A DNA stretch of 64,000 nucleotides from Saccopteryx bilineata (GCF_036850765.1 NC_089491.1:94210740-94274739), one strand, 5' to 3'. Shown: positions 11,382 to 23,593, counted from the stretch's first letter. Made by a program: numbers and translations. The notes: generated by a model from the sequence alone, not told the origin.

Positions 11382-11715
11382 GCCTGACCAGGCAGCGGCA
11401 CAGTGGATAGAGCATCAGACTGGGATGTGGAGACCCAGGTTCGAGACCCCGAGGTTGCCAACTTGAGCACAGGCTCATCTGGTTTGAGCAAGGCTCATCA
11501 GCTCGAACCCAAGGTCGCTGGCTTGAGCAAGGGGTCACTCACTCTGCTATAGCCCCTCAGTCAAGGCACATATGAGAAAGCAATCAATGAACTAAGGTGC
11601 CACAACAAAGAATTGATGCTTCTCATCTCTCTCCCTTCCTGTCTGTCTGTTCCTATCTGTCCCTCTCTCTGACTCTCTCTGTCTCTGTCACACATAAAAA
11701 ATATTATTTAAAAAA
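11382..11715 (+). mobile_element. tRNA-derived SINE, 'CCTGACCAGG' type
   Basis: Starts GCCTGACCAGGCAGCGGCACAGTGGATAGAGC, with a B box GGTTCGAGACC at 11438-11448. The middle has repeated 'cttgagc/ggtcgctggcttgagca' units, followed by a CT-rich stretch and an A-rich tail. This second SINE type recurs at 20140, 31292(-), 33961, 34737(-) and 61210(-). Confidence 0.9.
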
Positions 11716-12150
11716 CAAACGAACAAAACACCTAGTGCCATGGGTATATTGCCAGGTAAAACTTAAAATCGGCAAGGAATAGCAAGGAGAGTGAATGATC
11801 ATGGAAGACAATTACATTTGTCTTATTCTACCTACAAGGGACAAAATTTATTGTAGGAAACGCAGAGACATCTGGCAACTGTTCATAGAGGATCAGATAG
11901 GCAGTAAACCCTTTGGAATCTATATTTCCATAATAGTATCTGGTTGATTAACTCCATCACCACTGTCACTTACTATCCATAAACTTACCCATTTCCTGGA
12001 GGAAAGGTAAGATTACCATAGAAAGTAAGGAGTGCAGGCTGTCTGGTTGAATCAGCATCTCTTTGGTGAGAATCCACCAAATTCTCCACTTACAAGATAA
12101 CAGCATCAATTCTAAAGTCTGCTTTAGACTACATCAAAATGAAAATGGTG

Positions 12151-12247
12151 GCCCTGACTGGTTGGCTCAGTGGTAGGGCATCGAACTGGTGATTAGATGT
12201 CCCAGGTTTGATTCCCAGTCAGCACGTAGGAGAAGCGCCCATCTGCT

Positions 12248-12302
<55 letters not shown>

Positions 12303-12535
12303 CCTCCTGTAGCCATGGCTCGATTGGAGTGAGATGGCCCTGGGGTACTGAGGATGGCTTCATGGATTTCACCTTGAGCGTGCTAAGAGCTTGGTTGCTG
12401 AGCAACAGAGCAATGCCGCTAGATGGGCAGATCAGGCGCCCCTAGTGGGCTTGTCTGGTAGATCCCAGTCCCAGTGCATGCAGGAGTCTGTCTCTGTTTC
12501 CTCTCTTCTCAGTGAACTAAAAAAATAAAATAAAA
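12151..12535 (+). mobile_element. VES-type SINE with expanded CT tract
   Basis: Starts GCCCTGACTGGTTGGCTCAGTGGTAGGGC and ends in an AAATAAAATAAAAA tail. The usual pyrimidine-rich segment has expanded into a (CT)n microsatellite. Short flanking similarity (aaaatggtg / aaaatggggg) suggests a TSD. Confidence 0.88.
12250..12300 (+). repeat. (CT)n microsatellite
   Basis: About 24 uninterrupted CT repeats inside the SINE. The 70-codon antisense frame with an RERERE run is an artefact of it. Confidence 0.95.
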
Positions 12536-12540
12536 ATGGG

Positions 12541-14160
12541 GGAAATACAATCCTACTAGGTCAGTCATTTCACATAGCACACTCCTCCCATGTGTATCTG
12601 CTCAAGACCTTTATAAATCTATGTTTAGAACTCCATTACTTTCTGACTTCATCAAAAGTTCTAATAATAAATGATTAAACTGTGTTGAAATGATTTGAAC
12701 TTTTTGGAGAAAATAGCTATATAAATGTATTACAACTATGGAACCACAGCTGACAGCAAACAATCACTACTTTGAGTACAAGCAATATACTACTATAATT
12801 AATCAGTTCATTCTCTAACCTGCAAATCATAATGGATATGCTAATTCCCCAAAGATGACTTCAATCGTAACAGGATCTGGTGGATGATTTTACCCCTTCA
12901 ATGGCTAAAATAATAAAATTGTATTATTATTATTACTAAAATGATACATTTTTGTTTATCTAATGTCGGATGTTTTTTATCTCTACCTGAATTACTGATT
13001 ATCAAAGAAAAAAATTCTCATCTAACTCTTGACTGTGCTAGAGTCCTTGAAACTAAAACCAGGCAATGCTTTTGTTATAAAGTCGACTTATGTGCTTCTT
13101 CAAATGTAAACATGTTTATACAGGGCTTTTCCACTTACCATGATTTTAAATTGCCATCTGATTCTGGGATAATGGCTAATATCTCTGCTCAACTATAATC
13201 TCACTTTCCTTCAAGAAAATTTTTAATAATATGTGCAAACCTAGTTTTGCTGTTTCTCCTCTCCTCGGTTGTCCCAAAATATTTCTGCATTTATTTTTGT
13301 TTAAAATTTTCCATTAAATATTTTAATATATAAAATTAGATAAAGTTATGTTATTTATAAAGGTTTGAGAATGTTAAATGTGTCTTATAGTTTCTATTAG
13401 AGAAAACCCTTAATATTTCTATCATAAAATTAGATATATACAGCCTGTAACAATGTTGTTCCTTTTAGCTAAATTTTTACCAAGTCAAAAATATTATTTA
13501 TGTAGAAACTACTTCAGATTTCAGTTTGTGAAAACAAATTCTTCTTTTTACCAAAGATTATTTGTATTATCACAATATATGATTATAAAAGATGCTTATT
13601 TAGTCTCAAGATTTTATTTTCATAACTTTTAATTAAATTGTATGTCATAAGGTTTGAACACTTTGTGTTTTTACACTAATATCTTTTCATTATAAATCTT
13701 AAAAGATTGCATTTTTATTTCTATAATAATAAGCAATGCAAATTATTAAGTGCAATATCAATCTTGGTGAGCTGGGGGAAATAACTAGAAATTTGCTTGG
13801 TAAGTGAAGCAAAAACATTAAATGATTTATTATCACATTTTATAGTGTACTGATTATCTGTGACATAAATCTTACTGTATTTGAATAAAATGTTGGACAA
13901 ATCACTTTCTCTGACTTTTTATCATAATAAAGTAGGCATGATTATCCTTCATTGATTCAAAAATGATTATCCATTTGTCACTTTTGACATAACAGAGCTA
14001 AGTCACCTTACGGTATATGTAATAAGCTACCCCTAACCATTTTTAATGTCTGTATTAGGAAGGGGGAAAGTGGAGGGGGAAATAATTAAAGTGAATAATT
14101 AAAGATGGTAAAGAGAATTTTGAAAGATTGTTTTTAAAAGTATAATAGTCCTGATCATAT
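12541..14160. other. unassigned AT-rich sequence
   Basis: About 1.6 kb, strongly AT-rich, with no convincing gene or repeat. An 85-codon frame at 12941-13198 has no recognisable domain and is probably chance. Confidence 0.45.
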
Positions 14161-14789
14161 ACAACCACTTAAATTTTATCTATGGTCCATGAGTCTCAGT
14201 TTTATATCCCACCTATGTGTGAAATCATGTACTTCTTAGCTTTTTCTGATTTACTTATTTCACTTAGTATAATGTTGTCAATGTCCATCCATGTTGTCAT
14301 AATGGCAATATGTCATAATTTCTTATGGCTGAGTATATACGTACTAAACCTTCTTTATCCAATTCTTTATTGAGTGACATTATGGTTGTTTTTATGTCTT
14401 GGCACCATGAATAATGCTACAATGAACATGGGAGTGCATGTGTCTTTGAGTATCAGTGTGTTAGAGTTTGTTGGGTAGATACACAGTACAGAGATTTGCT
14501 GGGTCATATGGTAATTCTATTCTTAATTTTTTGAGGTACCACCATACTGTCTTCCATAATGGCTATACTAATTTACATTCCCACAAGCAGTGAATGGGTT
14601 ACTTCTTCTCCACACTTGTTATTACCTGCCTTGTTGATAACAGGCAATCTTACAGGTGTGAGGAGATATCTCATTGTAGTTTCAATTTGCATTTCTCTAA
14701 CAGCTAGCAAAGATGAGCACCTTCCCATATATCTGTTGGCTATTTGTATGTCTTCTTCAGAGAAGTATCTGTTCAGGTACATTCTCCAT

Positions 14790-15137
14790 TTTTTTTCTTT
14801 AAGTGAGAGGGAAGGAGAGAGTGAGGCAGACTCTCGCATGTGCCCTGAGCAGGATCCACTCGACAATCCTTGTGTGGTGCCATTGCTAAAATCAACCAAG
14901 CTGGTTTTAGCACCAAGGCTGATGATGCTCAGACCAACAAGCTATCCTCAGTGCCCGAGGCTGACTCTTGAACCAATCGAGCCACTGGCTACAAGAGGGT
15001 AATAGAGAGAGAAGGGGGAGAGGGAAGGGAAAGGAAGGAGATGGTTACTTCTCTTGTGTGCCCTGACTGGGAATCAAACCTGGGACATCCATATGCCGGT
15101 CCAATGCTCTATCCACTGAGCCAAACAACCAGAGCCA
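14790..15137 (-). mobile_element. VES-type SINE, minus strand, inside the deleted L1
   Basis: The minus strand starts near 15137 with (TGGCTCTGG)TTGTTTGGCTCAGTGGATAGAGC, has a B-box-like GGTTTGATTCC, and ends in a T-run complement at about 14790-14800. Partial TSD-like similarity (attctccat / actctccccat) lies in the L1 on both sides. Confidence 0.8.
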
Positions 15138-15396
15138 ACTCTCCCCATATTTTAATTGGACTGTTTGCTTTGGCTGTCAAGGTCTCTTATGATTCCATAT
15201 AAATCTGATGTTTTGTTCTATTTCTTTAAATAATATCATTGGGGTTTAATTGGGGATTGTATTAAATTTGTATATTACTTTGGGTAATATGGCCATTTTA
15301 ACTACGTTGATTCTTCCACTCCATGAACATGGAATATTTTTCCATTTCACTGTGTCTTTTTCAATTTTTTTTAATAATGCTTTGTAGTTTTCAGTA

Positions 15397-15584
15397 CAGG
15401 AATCCCCAAACTTTTTACACAGGGGCCAGTTCACTGTCCCTCAGACTGTTGGAGGGCTGCCACATACAATGCTCCTCTCACTGACCACCAGTGAAAGAGG
15501 TGCCCCTTCCGGAAGTGCAGCGGGCCGGATAAATGGCCTCAGGGGGCCGCATGCAGCCCACAGGCCGTAGTTTGGGGATGCCTG
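15397..15584 (+). mobile_element. hAT-type MITE, 188 bp
   Basis: Ends CAGGAATCCCCAAACT and AGTTTGGGGATGCCTG form an imperfect 16-bp inverted repeat. The interior is GC-rich (ggggccagttcactgtccct...gcgggccgg...ggccgcatgcagccca) and matches a hAT-type MITE I recall from mammalian genomes with 'CAGGGGTCCCCAAACTACGGCC' ends. A clear 8-bp TSD is not preserved. It lies within the minus-strand L1. Confidence 0.8.
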
Positions 15585-17169
15585 GATAGATCCTTCATAT
15601 CCTTTGTTTATCCAAGGTAATTTATTTTTCTGTTGTTGCAAATGTAAAAGGAGTTGTTGTTTTTTTCAATTCATTTCTGATGTTTTATTGTTGGCATACA
15701 GGAAAGTACTAAATTTCTGTATATTGATTTAATATCTCATGACTTTACTTATTTGTTTATTGTTTCTAATAGTTTTTCAGTGGAGTCTTTGGAGTTTTCT
15801 ATATACAGGATCATGTCACCTACAGAGAGTGATACCTTTACCTCTTCTTTCCCAATATGAATGCCTTTTATTGTTTCCTTGTCCTTGATTGCTCTGGCTA
15901 GGACTTCCAGTACTATGTTGAATAAGAGTGAATAGAATGGGCCACCTTGCTTGTTGCTGATTTTAGAAGAAAAGCTTTCAGTTTTTCACCATTTAGTAAG
16001 ATATTGGCTGATCGTTTGTCACATATGGCCTTTATTATGTTGAGGTATTTTCCTTCTATACCCATTTTATTGAGTATTTTAAACATAAATGATGCTGTAT
16101 CTTCTTGAATGCCTTTTCTGCATCTATTGATAGAATCACACAATTTTTGTACTTTGTTGTTGTTGTTTTTTTATGTAGTGATTTACATTGATTGATTTTT
16201 GTACGTTGAAACATCCTTTTGCTCCTGGTATAAATCCCACTTGGTCATGATGTATTATTTTTTAAATACATTATTGTATTCAATTTGCTAGTATTTTCTT
16301 TAAAATATTTACGTCCATATTATTAGAAATATTGGTCTGTAGTTTTCCTTTTTTTGTTTTGTCCTTGCCAGGTTTTGATGTCACCTTATATTTGTCTCAT
16401 AAGGTGTGTTAGGGAGGATTGCTTCCTCTTCTACTTTTTAGAAGACTTTGAGAAGGCTAAATACCAAGCCAAGTCTTCTTCGAATGTTTGAAAGAATTCA
16501 CTAGTTTAGCATCTGGACTTTAATTTGGGGAAAGGTTTTTGATATTTGTTTCCATTTCCTTCTTATAGGTCTATTTGGTTTTTTGACTTCTTCATAACTC
16601 AGGCTAGGAAGATTGTATAGTTCTAGGAATTTATCCATTTTTTCTAGGTTGTTGAATTTGGTGGCATATAATCCTTCATAGTATTCTAGTATGATCCTTT
16701 GTAAATCTATGATGTCTTGGGCGAGTAAACAGGAAAATCACCTCCTTATAGCAGCAGGAAAATTGCCTTCAAGGGCAAGTACCAATTACCTTATATAGGC
16801 TATAAACATACATGGCTCTCTGCCACTTGCTCTTGTACTGATCATGCAAAATGCTTGCAGCCAGACAACAGCTAGTAAGCCTAACCACAGCTTTTTTTCT
16901 TTACACCCATTCAGTCTGAGTTTTTCCCTCTGTGGAGCCCCAGCAGATGACAGCCCAGGCAGTCTCCTCCCTCTCCAGAGCCCAACCGCAAGTGCTTCTT
17001 ATCTTCCGCCCCCTGTTTGTCACCTGTCCCACCTTTAGTTGAATGGGTGTGTGGATCTTGCAGGCAGGTCTATGAGCCCAGCTGCAGTTCTTTGGCTGAG
17101 TTATAACTGTTCAATTTGTTGTAATTTCATGGGGAGAGATCAAGGGTATTTCTCATGTCACTATTATTC

Positions 17170-17177
17170 TGACATCA
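17170..17177 (-). promoter_or_regulatory. decayed CRE-like site at the start of the minus-strand L1
   Basis: TGATGTCA on the minus strand, at the position where L1-2 has the palindromic CRE TGACGTCA. The difference is a single CpG-to-TpG change. Confidence 0.55.
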
Positions 17178-17180
17178 TCC

Positions 17181-18055
17181 TTGTATATTCAACATGAAAG
17201 CTTGTAATAAGGCCTTGAACTGGAGCCTGTCTTCTAAGCCTACTCCTGATCCTAAGCACAATAATGGTGACTATTTGCAGGTCGTTTGTAATAGCCTGTT
17301 TCAATGCCTAATTAAGAAGGTCACATAAAAATATTCCTGTCTCCATGCTCTTTTAACTGCATGTGTATTACATTAATTCCATTTAATTTATTTAAATCTA
17401 TAGTATATGTGCTTCAAAGATCACATAGTATTTTATATCTATCTTGCAATTCAGCCATAAAACGAATTACTAAAAGGTCAGCCTGGGATTAGGTTTTATT
17501 AATTTAATTATAAATCGCTTTTTCATTTACTGTTGACTGACTAAAATAACACAGCACTGGATAATGTTTTACAATAATGAAATGTATTATTAAAATCATA
17601 ATTCAATAAAGCATGCTTATTCTACTATTCTCATTCTGGCCAGCTTCATTTCACTGCAAAGTGATGAAAATATAGATAATACTGACATTTTCATCACCCT
17701 CCAAACGTCAGCAGGTACACAAAACACAAAACTGAGGAAATGCTTTTCATTATCTTGACAATCAGTCAGTTCAACTAACTTATTTAAATCACAAATCAAA
17801 AGCTTTGCTGTTTTTTTAAATGATCTAACTACCTTGCCCCAAACCCTACATAATGAAATCTTCTTATTGTATCTGTTTCCTTTGTAAATATGTAATAGTT
17901 ATAGCATATATAATATGCCCAGCCATAGTGTTTCTATTTTTTGTGACGTGTTTGTAGTGTTTTCATCTCCCCATTGTTCACAATGTAGGAGAGAGAAGTA
18001 ATTTACATTTTCCCTCATTAATGCTGTTTTCCAGTTTAGAAAGGCATTTTTGGGA
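17181..18055. other. unassigned sequence
   Basis: About 0.9 kb of AT-rich DNA with no gene or repeat recognised. Confidence 0.4.
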
Positions 18056-18068
18056 AGACTCTGTTTCT

Positions 18069-18211
18069 TTTTTTTTAGAGAGAGAGAAGGGAGACAGCAA
18101 GAGAGAGCAGAACCATCAATCTGGTCCTGTACGTGCCCTGACCGGAAATTGAACTGGCAACCTCTGTGCTTCTACGATGCTCTAACCAACTGAGTTATCT
18201 ATCCAGAGCAG
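18069..18211 (-). mobile_element. short VES-type SINE, minus strand
   Basis: About 143 bp. The minus strand begins CTCTGGATAGATAACTCAGTTGGTTAGAGCATCG, with a B-box-like GTTCAATTTCC, and ends in a T-run complement. TSD AGACTCTGTTTCT (18056-18068) and AGATTCTGTTTCT (18212-18224), one mismatch. This is the classical short form. Confidence 0.88.
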
Positions 18212-18224
18212 AGATTCTGTTTCT

Positions 18225-19160
18225 ATTAACCACAGATCTCCTCCAAAAAGCAGTATGTATTTGATTTCTTGAGCACTCTACAGTCAGTCCAATATGCCAA
18301 ATTATCCCCTAAAACCATATTTTTCAGTTTTTAGTAAGGTTAGGTTCTTAATCTAATGACCAATTATTCATTCTCTTTTCTATAAACATAGAAATATAAG
18401 GTATTTCTATGGTAAAGTGATGATTTTCTATGTGGTATAAATTCTTCTTCTCTGCTTAACTCAGGACACTGCATCTTCATGCTAACAACTTAAGATGTAT
18501 TCTCTGTTTTTCTCTATCCTACATGCACAGGGGCAATATTTATTTTATGAATATTAAGCTATTATATATAAAACCTAGTGGATTCTGATTTTCTCAAACA
18601 AGTATAATTTAAGAACTTAAGGTAACTAGAATCCCACTAATGCAGTCTTCTTTTCTGAACTGTTTACAAAAATAGACATATTTATAACGCAGTTTAACGT
18701 ATGAAAGCTTTATTGAATACTAAGACAAAGTGAGCTCTTGTCAATTGAATCTCTGCATGGGCAACAATGTATATAGGTCCCAGTATGAGACTGTTTAAAA
18801 CCCTACAATTAAAACAGAAGAGTAATTGCCAGTATTATTAACTTACTAACTCTAGGTATAGGCTTGCCTTTATTCATAATGATTTGTGTGTGCTCTCAAT
18901 ATGTTCATACTGAGGATTAGGTGTAATTTTTTAAAATAATTTCTTTGTTTCTTTATCTGTAGAATTCAAGTTTTCTAAAATGAATACTTATCAACTTAGC
19001 TTATGCAATAAAGACATTTATAGATATTAGGATAAAGAAGATAAATCTTTGTAAAACTATGTATATTTAACCATATTGTATAATCTTGAAATTAGAATAA
19101 AATTTGGACTATTAACATTCTTGGCCTTCAAGAATTAAGATAAATTTACAATAACAAGAT
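18225..19160. other. unassigned AT-rich sequence
   Basis: About 0.9 kb with no gene or repeat recognised. Confidence 0.4.
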
Positions 19161-19164
19161 AGTG

Positions 19165-20860
19165 TAATATTGGTCTAAGGACAGACAAATACTTAATAAA
19201 TCTGATTGGAAGCTCAAAAACAGGCACAAAGTTACATGAACAATTGCTTTTCCACAAAGGCAACAAAACAGTTGCATAGATAAAGAAGTTTTACAACAAC
19301 TGTGGAAGAACAACTGAATATGCATGTGGAAAAAGACCATCTTAACCATAACTTTATACCTTAGATAATAATTATTCCGGGAAAGATCATAGACCTAAAT
19401 GCAAGTATTTACATTATGAGACTTTTAGAAAAAATCATAAGAGAATATCTTTGTGACCTTGGAAAGAAAATGATTTCTTAGGATACAAAAACTTAAAATG
19501 ATAATAATTTCTTCAAATTAAACTTCTGCTCCTGACAAAAAAGAAGACATTGTTTGTACATAACAGGTAAGGCACAGGTTCAGAGCAAATTCTCATGGAA
19601 CATAAATCTGATATAGGACATTAACCTTGAAGGAATAAATATGTTCTACATATGAATAACATCAACAATCCCATTTTGAAAATGGACAAAACACTAAACC
19701 AAGACTTCACATGTAAATATATCTGATAGCCAATTGCTAAACAAAAAAAGGTTCAACATTGTTAGTCATGAAGGAAATGCAAACTAAAACCACAGCAAGA
19801 TGCCACTACACACCCACTGAAATTAGATACACTGCTGCACTAAATATTGGCAAAGATGTGGAGCCATCAGAATACTCAGATGATTCTTATGGGGATGTAA
19901 AATGCTACAACCTCTTTTGGAAAAGGATGGCAATTTCTTGTCTCATTAAAAAAAATACTCCCAGCTATTGACTCAGTAATTCTACTACCAAAAAGCAAAT
20001 AAGAGAAATAAAAACATCTGTCCATGAAAATATTTGTACAGTCATGTTTATAGAAAATTTATTCATAATACCCCAAACTGGAAATAACTCAAAAGTCAAT
20101 CAATGAAAGCATAATAAAGCAAATAATGGTATATTCTTGCCTGACCAGGTGGTGGCACAGTGGATAGAGGGTCAGACTGGGACACAGAGGACCAGGTTTG
20201 AAACCCCGAGGTCACCAGCTTGAGCATGGGTTCACCTGACTTGAGCATGGGTTCATCACCTAGAGCACAGCGTCACTGGTTTGAACATGGAATCATAGAA
20301 TTGACCCCATGGTCGCTGGCTTGAGCCCAAGGTTGCTGGCTTGAGCAAAGGGTCACTCGCTCTGCTGTAGCCCTCTGGTCAAAGCATGTAAAAGAAAGCA
20401 ATTGATGAACTACTAAGGTTCCACAACAAAGACTTGAAGCTTCTAATTTCTCTCCCTTCCTGCCTGTCTGTCCCTATCTGTCCCTCTCTCTGTATTTCTC
20501 TGTCTCTATCGAAAAAAAATTTAAAAACTAAAAAAAATCAGTATAGTCTTACCATGGAATACTACTAAACTACAATGAAAGAACAAAACACTGGGATACA
20601 GAACAACATCAACAAGTCTCATAGACATTATGCAATGTGAAAGAAGCCAATGCAAAATATGTGCAGAATGCACAGCTACATCTATCTTAAGGTCTAGAAC
20701 GGGCAAAATTAATCTTTGGGTGGAGTGCAGTTGACTGCCTGGAAACAAGACATAACTTTCTAGGCTGATGGACATATTTCACATCTTGATAAAATATGGG
20801 CAACATTTGTACATGTAAATTTTACCTAAAAACACTATAAAAAGTAATCTAACAGAGATG
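19165..20860 (+). mobile_element. old L1 3' portion, split by a SINE
   Basis: Decayed ORF2 C-terminal and 3' UTR sequence. Landmarks are a Lys/Asn-rich 'aatgcaagtatttacattatgagac', 'catgaaggaaatgcaaactaaaaccacagcaagatgcc' (equivalent to the [11 protein letters not shown] block of L1-3) and 'accatggaatactactaaactacaatgaaag' near 20552-20580. The SINE at 20140-20536 interrupts it. It has diverged much more than the three full-length L1s. Confidence 0.8.
20140..20536 (+). mobile_element. tRNA-derived SINE, 'CCTGACCAGG' type
   Basis: Starts GCCTGACCAGGTGGTGGCACAGTGGATAGAGG, with a B-box-like GGTTTGAAACC. The middle holds about seven repeated units around 'gcttgagc', followed by a CT-rich segment and an A-rich tail. 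Degenerate TSD ggtatattctt (left) / agtatagtctt (right) within the L1 sequence. Confidence 0.88.
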
Positions 20861-21772
20861 GATGAGAAAAATGACAAGAAAAAAACAAGATAATTCTTTT
20901 AGCTGGGTGCTGGTTACACTATTACATTTATATTTTTTCTAATATAAAATGTAAGAAAAAAAATCTTGACAGTTTTCTTACACAAAGAATTACATTAACT
21001 AAATGAATCATCTCACCTAATTATGCACAATGCCTAATAATATTCACCCACTGTGGAAGAAAACTATGACTCAAATAATTTTAAGTAGTTCTCCATTTTA
21101 CAAAACTTCACATGCCATGTTTTAACTGAAGAATAAAAATTAATAAGAAATTAATGTATAAAGATACATTGCACATTAAATTATACTCTGACACTATGAG
21201 TGTCACTTTCTACAGTGTGATGTATACATTTCAGATACTGCTGAAAAACTAATTATGTAGCATAGGTTCTTATATTAAAGAAATGAATCACAAGTAAATG
21301 TGTTTCCATTTATACAGATCAAAATGAGAAATAATGGAATTAGGAAGGGAGCTGTGTTTCTGAAAAGATATATTATAATCAAACTCACTTTTCAAGTTAT
21401 ATTGGAAATATTTTTGGTATTCATGTTTTCTTCATAATTTCTAAAATTAAAAATAAAAAACATTTTAGTGGTATAAATATAAGTTTAATTGAAAAGAATA
21501 TTTTTATCCTTCCCACATTTATAGAGATTTTCTCTACATCAGAATCAATCAGATATTTTTAAAGTTCCCTTAATCTAATTTTTTTATTTTTGTTCTTTTT
21601 GTTATAAATATTTCTCCCCATGCACACTATTATTTTGATTTCTAGATTCTATGTTGCTATGTTGTTATAATTCTTGCCCTTTCCTTTTATGAAATTTTAT
21701 TTTTTCAAGCTTTATAGCCTGTTATAATTGATTCTCTGACAGTGACTCAAAATTAAACAATGCGTTCCTTTA
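20861..21772. other. unassigned AT-rich sequence
   Basis: About 0.9 kb, very AT-rich, with no gene or repeat recognised. Confidence 0.4.
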
Positions 21773-21780
21773 TTCTAGAT

Positions 21781-22132
21781 CAGTAGTAGTCAACCTGGTC
21801 CCTACTGCCTACTAGTGGGCAGTCCAGCTTTCATGGTGGGCGGTAGAGGATCAACCAAAGTATAAATAAAAAGATAGATTTAAATATAGTAAGTTGTTTT
21901 ATAAAGATTTATTCTGCCAAACTTAGCAAAAATCCACCATAAAGTACTTGGTAAGTAATTATTATTATATGCTTTAACTTGCTGTAACTCTGCTTTATAA
22001 ATTTTATAAAGTAAAGTTACTTCCCTACTTTATAAATCACCATTACTGTAGAACCGATGGGCAGTTAGAAAATTTTACTACTAACAGAGATACAAAAGTG
22101 GGCAGTAGGTATAAAAAGTTTGACTACCCCTG
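21781..22132 (-). mobile_element. non-autonomous hAT transposon, copy 2 (352 bp)
   Basis: Same family as 8136-8489, in inverted orientation. The ends are CAGTAGTAGTCAACC and, complemented, CAGGGGTAGTCAAAC. Perfect 8-bp TSD TTCTAGAT (21773-21780 and 22133-22140). By eye the two copies agree over nearly their whole length with only scattered substitutions. No ORF. Confidence 0.93.
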
Positions 22133-22140
22133 TTCTAGAT

Positions 22141-22558
22141 GATAAATATATATTCACTTAACAAATTGCTGTATCCACATTTAACCTTTGTTTCAAACAT
22201 CTTAAATTTCATTTGCATAGTTATCAAAAATTCATATTCCAAATTTTATGTTAAATAATTGTTTATGAGCAAGTCATATTAATACATAAGTCTCCTGACA
22301 ACACTCTTACAGAGTCGGCTGGTAGAAATAATAAATTTCAACATATTAGGATGTTGTGTAGACACTTTCCTGTCCATTTTGGACTAGCTATTGAAGCCCA
22401 TAAGACAAATTCACAGTATGTGTTGACACATTCCACTGTGGGACGGAAGTGACTCCTAGTCAAGCCTACCTTTTAGACCTATATTCATATTTTCCCTATA
22501 AGATTGTGTTTTAGTTTGTTCTCTCTTAAGCTTTTATCATCTCTAAATAGTGTTCTTC
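22141..22558. other. unassigned sequence
   Basis: No gene or repeat recognised. Confidence 0.35.
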
Positions 22559-22627
22559 AACCATTGGTCCACCAGAAATTTGTACCAGTTGGTGAAGGAG
22601 TTAACTACCAGCAATGGAGAACCACTG
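22559..22627 (-). mobile_element. small hAT-type MITE, about 70 bp
   Basis: The right end, complemented, reads CAGTGGTTCTCCATTGCTGG, and the left end is AGTGTTCTTCAACCATTGG, an imperfect inverted pair of the CAGTGGTTCTC type. Flanks CTCTAAAT and CTCTCATA give only a weak 8-bp TSD. Confidence 0.45.
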
Positions 22628-22949
22628 CTCTCATAAATTCTTATGTTTGTGTGTGAATGATCTTGAAAAGCCTGACAAGTTCAACACTTCTTAGTTAGTG
22701 TGTATATTCAAACAGGTAGTCTGACCTTAAGTAGTGCCTGGGTTTTTTCACAAAGCAGATTCATTAGAGTTTTGCATTTAGAATTGTTTCCCTTTAGCAA
22801 TTCATAAATGTACAGATTTCTATTTATCTACTTTCAGTGCTTAAGGAGATCTATTTAGAGATCAAAGAGGTAGATTATACTGATAAGTTGGAAGAGAAGA
22901 ACTATTGCATCCATAATTAATATAATTATAAGCTCCAGCCTGACTTGTA

Positions 22950-23115
22950 ATTATAAGCCCCAGCACAATTGAAAAAGCATCAACCTGGAACATTGAGGTT
23001 GCCAGTTCCAAACCCTGGGCTTTTCTAGTCAAGGCACATATGGGAGTTGATGCTTCCTGCTCTTTTCTTCTTCCCTCTCTCTTCTTCCTCTCTAAAATAA
23101 ATTAAGAAAATCTTT
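22950..23115 (+). mobile_element. short VES-type SINE, degenerate
   Basis: The head 'agccccagcacaattgaaaaagcatcaacctgg' is followed by a B-box-like 'ggttgccagttcc', 'agtcaaggcacatatgggagttgatgc', a CT-rich stretch and an A-rich tail. The tail became the insertion site of L1-2. Confidence 0.7.
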
Positions 23116-23136
23116 AAAAAAATAGATAACTATGAG
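23116..23136. repeat. TSD of L1-2, left copy
   Basis: The 21-bp sequence A7-TAGATAACTATGAG recurs exactly at 30974-30994. It lies in the A tail of the preceding SINE, a typical L1 endonuclease target. Confidence 0.95.
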
Positions 23137-23137
23137 A

Positions 23138-23145
23138 TGACGTCA
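23138..23145 (+). promoter_or_regulatory. CRE palindrome TGACGTCA at the L1-2 5' end
   Basis: Perfect consensus CREB/ATF site two bases from the element's 5' end, followed by AATGGCGG (23150-23157), a YY1-like core. Its position suggests a role in transcription initiation (inference). Confidence 0.75.
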
Positions 23146-23593
23146 GAGTAATGGCGGGGTAGGAAGCGATACCGATAAATCTCCCCCAAAACTCAACAAG
23201 ATCTTCAACCAGAAACAGAAAAACCTATACTTGGAGCTTCCAGATGCTTCGCAATACACCCAAAGGTATGATTGAGTGAAAAATTGGCTAAATATATAAC
23301 CAAACCCCGAAGGAAATAGGGAGTAAGAAATGCTCCGCCTTCCTCACTAACCTAAACAGGGCGGCTTTCTCTGGTAACTGTGAATATAGAAACTGAGGCG
23401 GGTAAAGGGGGTGAATAGATCCAGACCGCCGCGGCACAAACGGCCGAACCAGGCTGTGGCATGGAGATCCAAGCCAAGGAAAATCTGATCCTGTGGCAAC
23501 CCGGGCAATACAAGCTAACACTCGCTCCAAACCCAAACAAAGAAAGACAAGCGGAGCCGCCATTTTACCCGGTCTCCTGGTCGGTGCGCAGTT

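Larger units (their letters stand above)
14160..17180 (-). mobile_element. internally deleted L1, minus strand
   Basis: Read on the minus strand it begins at about 17180 with GATGATGTCAGAATAATAG, homologous to the GATGACGTCAGAGTAATGG start of L1-2. About 450 bp of 5' UTR-like sequence joins ORF2 directly near 16720 ([30 protein letters not shown]). ORF1 and the ORF2 endonuclease are absent. RT and later ORF2 pieces follow, broken by stops ([20 protein letters not shown] at about 16080-16020; [44 protein letters not shown]). The terminal 3' UTR is missing at 14160. A SINE (14790-15137) and a hAT MITE (15397-15584) sit inside it. Confidence 0.75.

Noticed and set aside
12193..12405. Minus-strand frame with a long RERERE run
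   Set aside because: Translation of a (CT)n microsatellite within a SINE.
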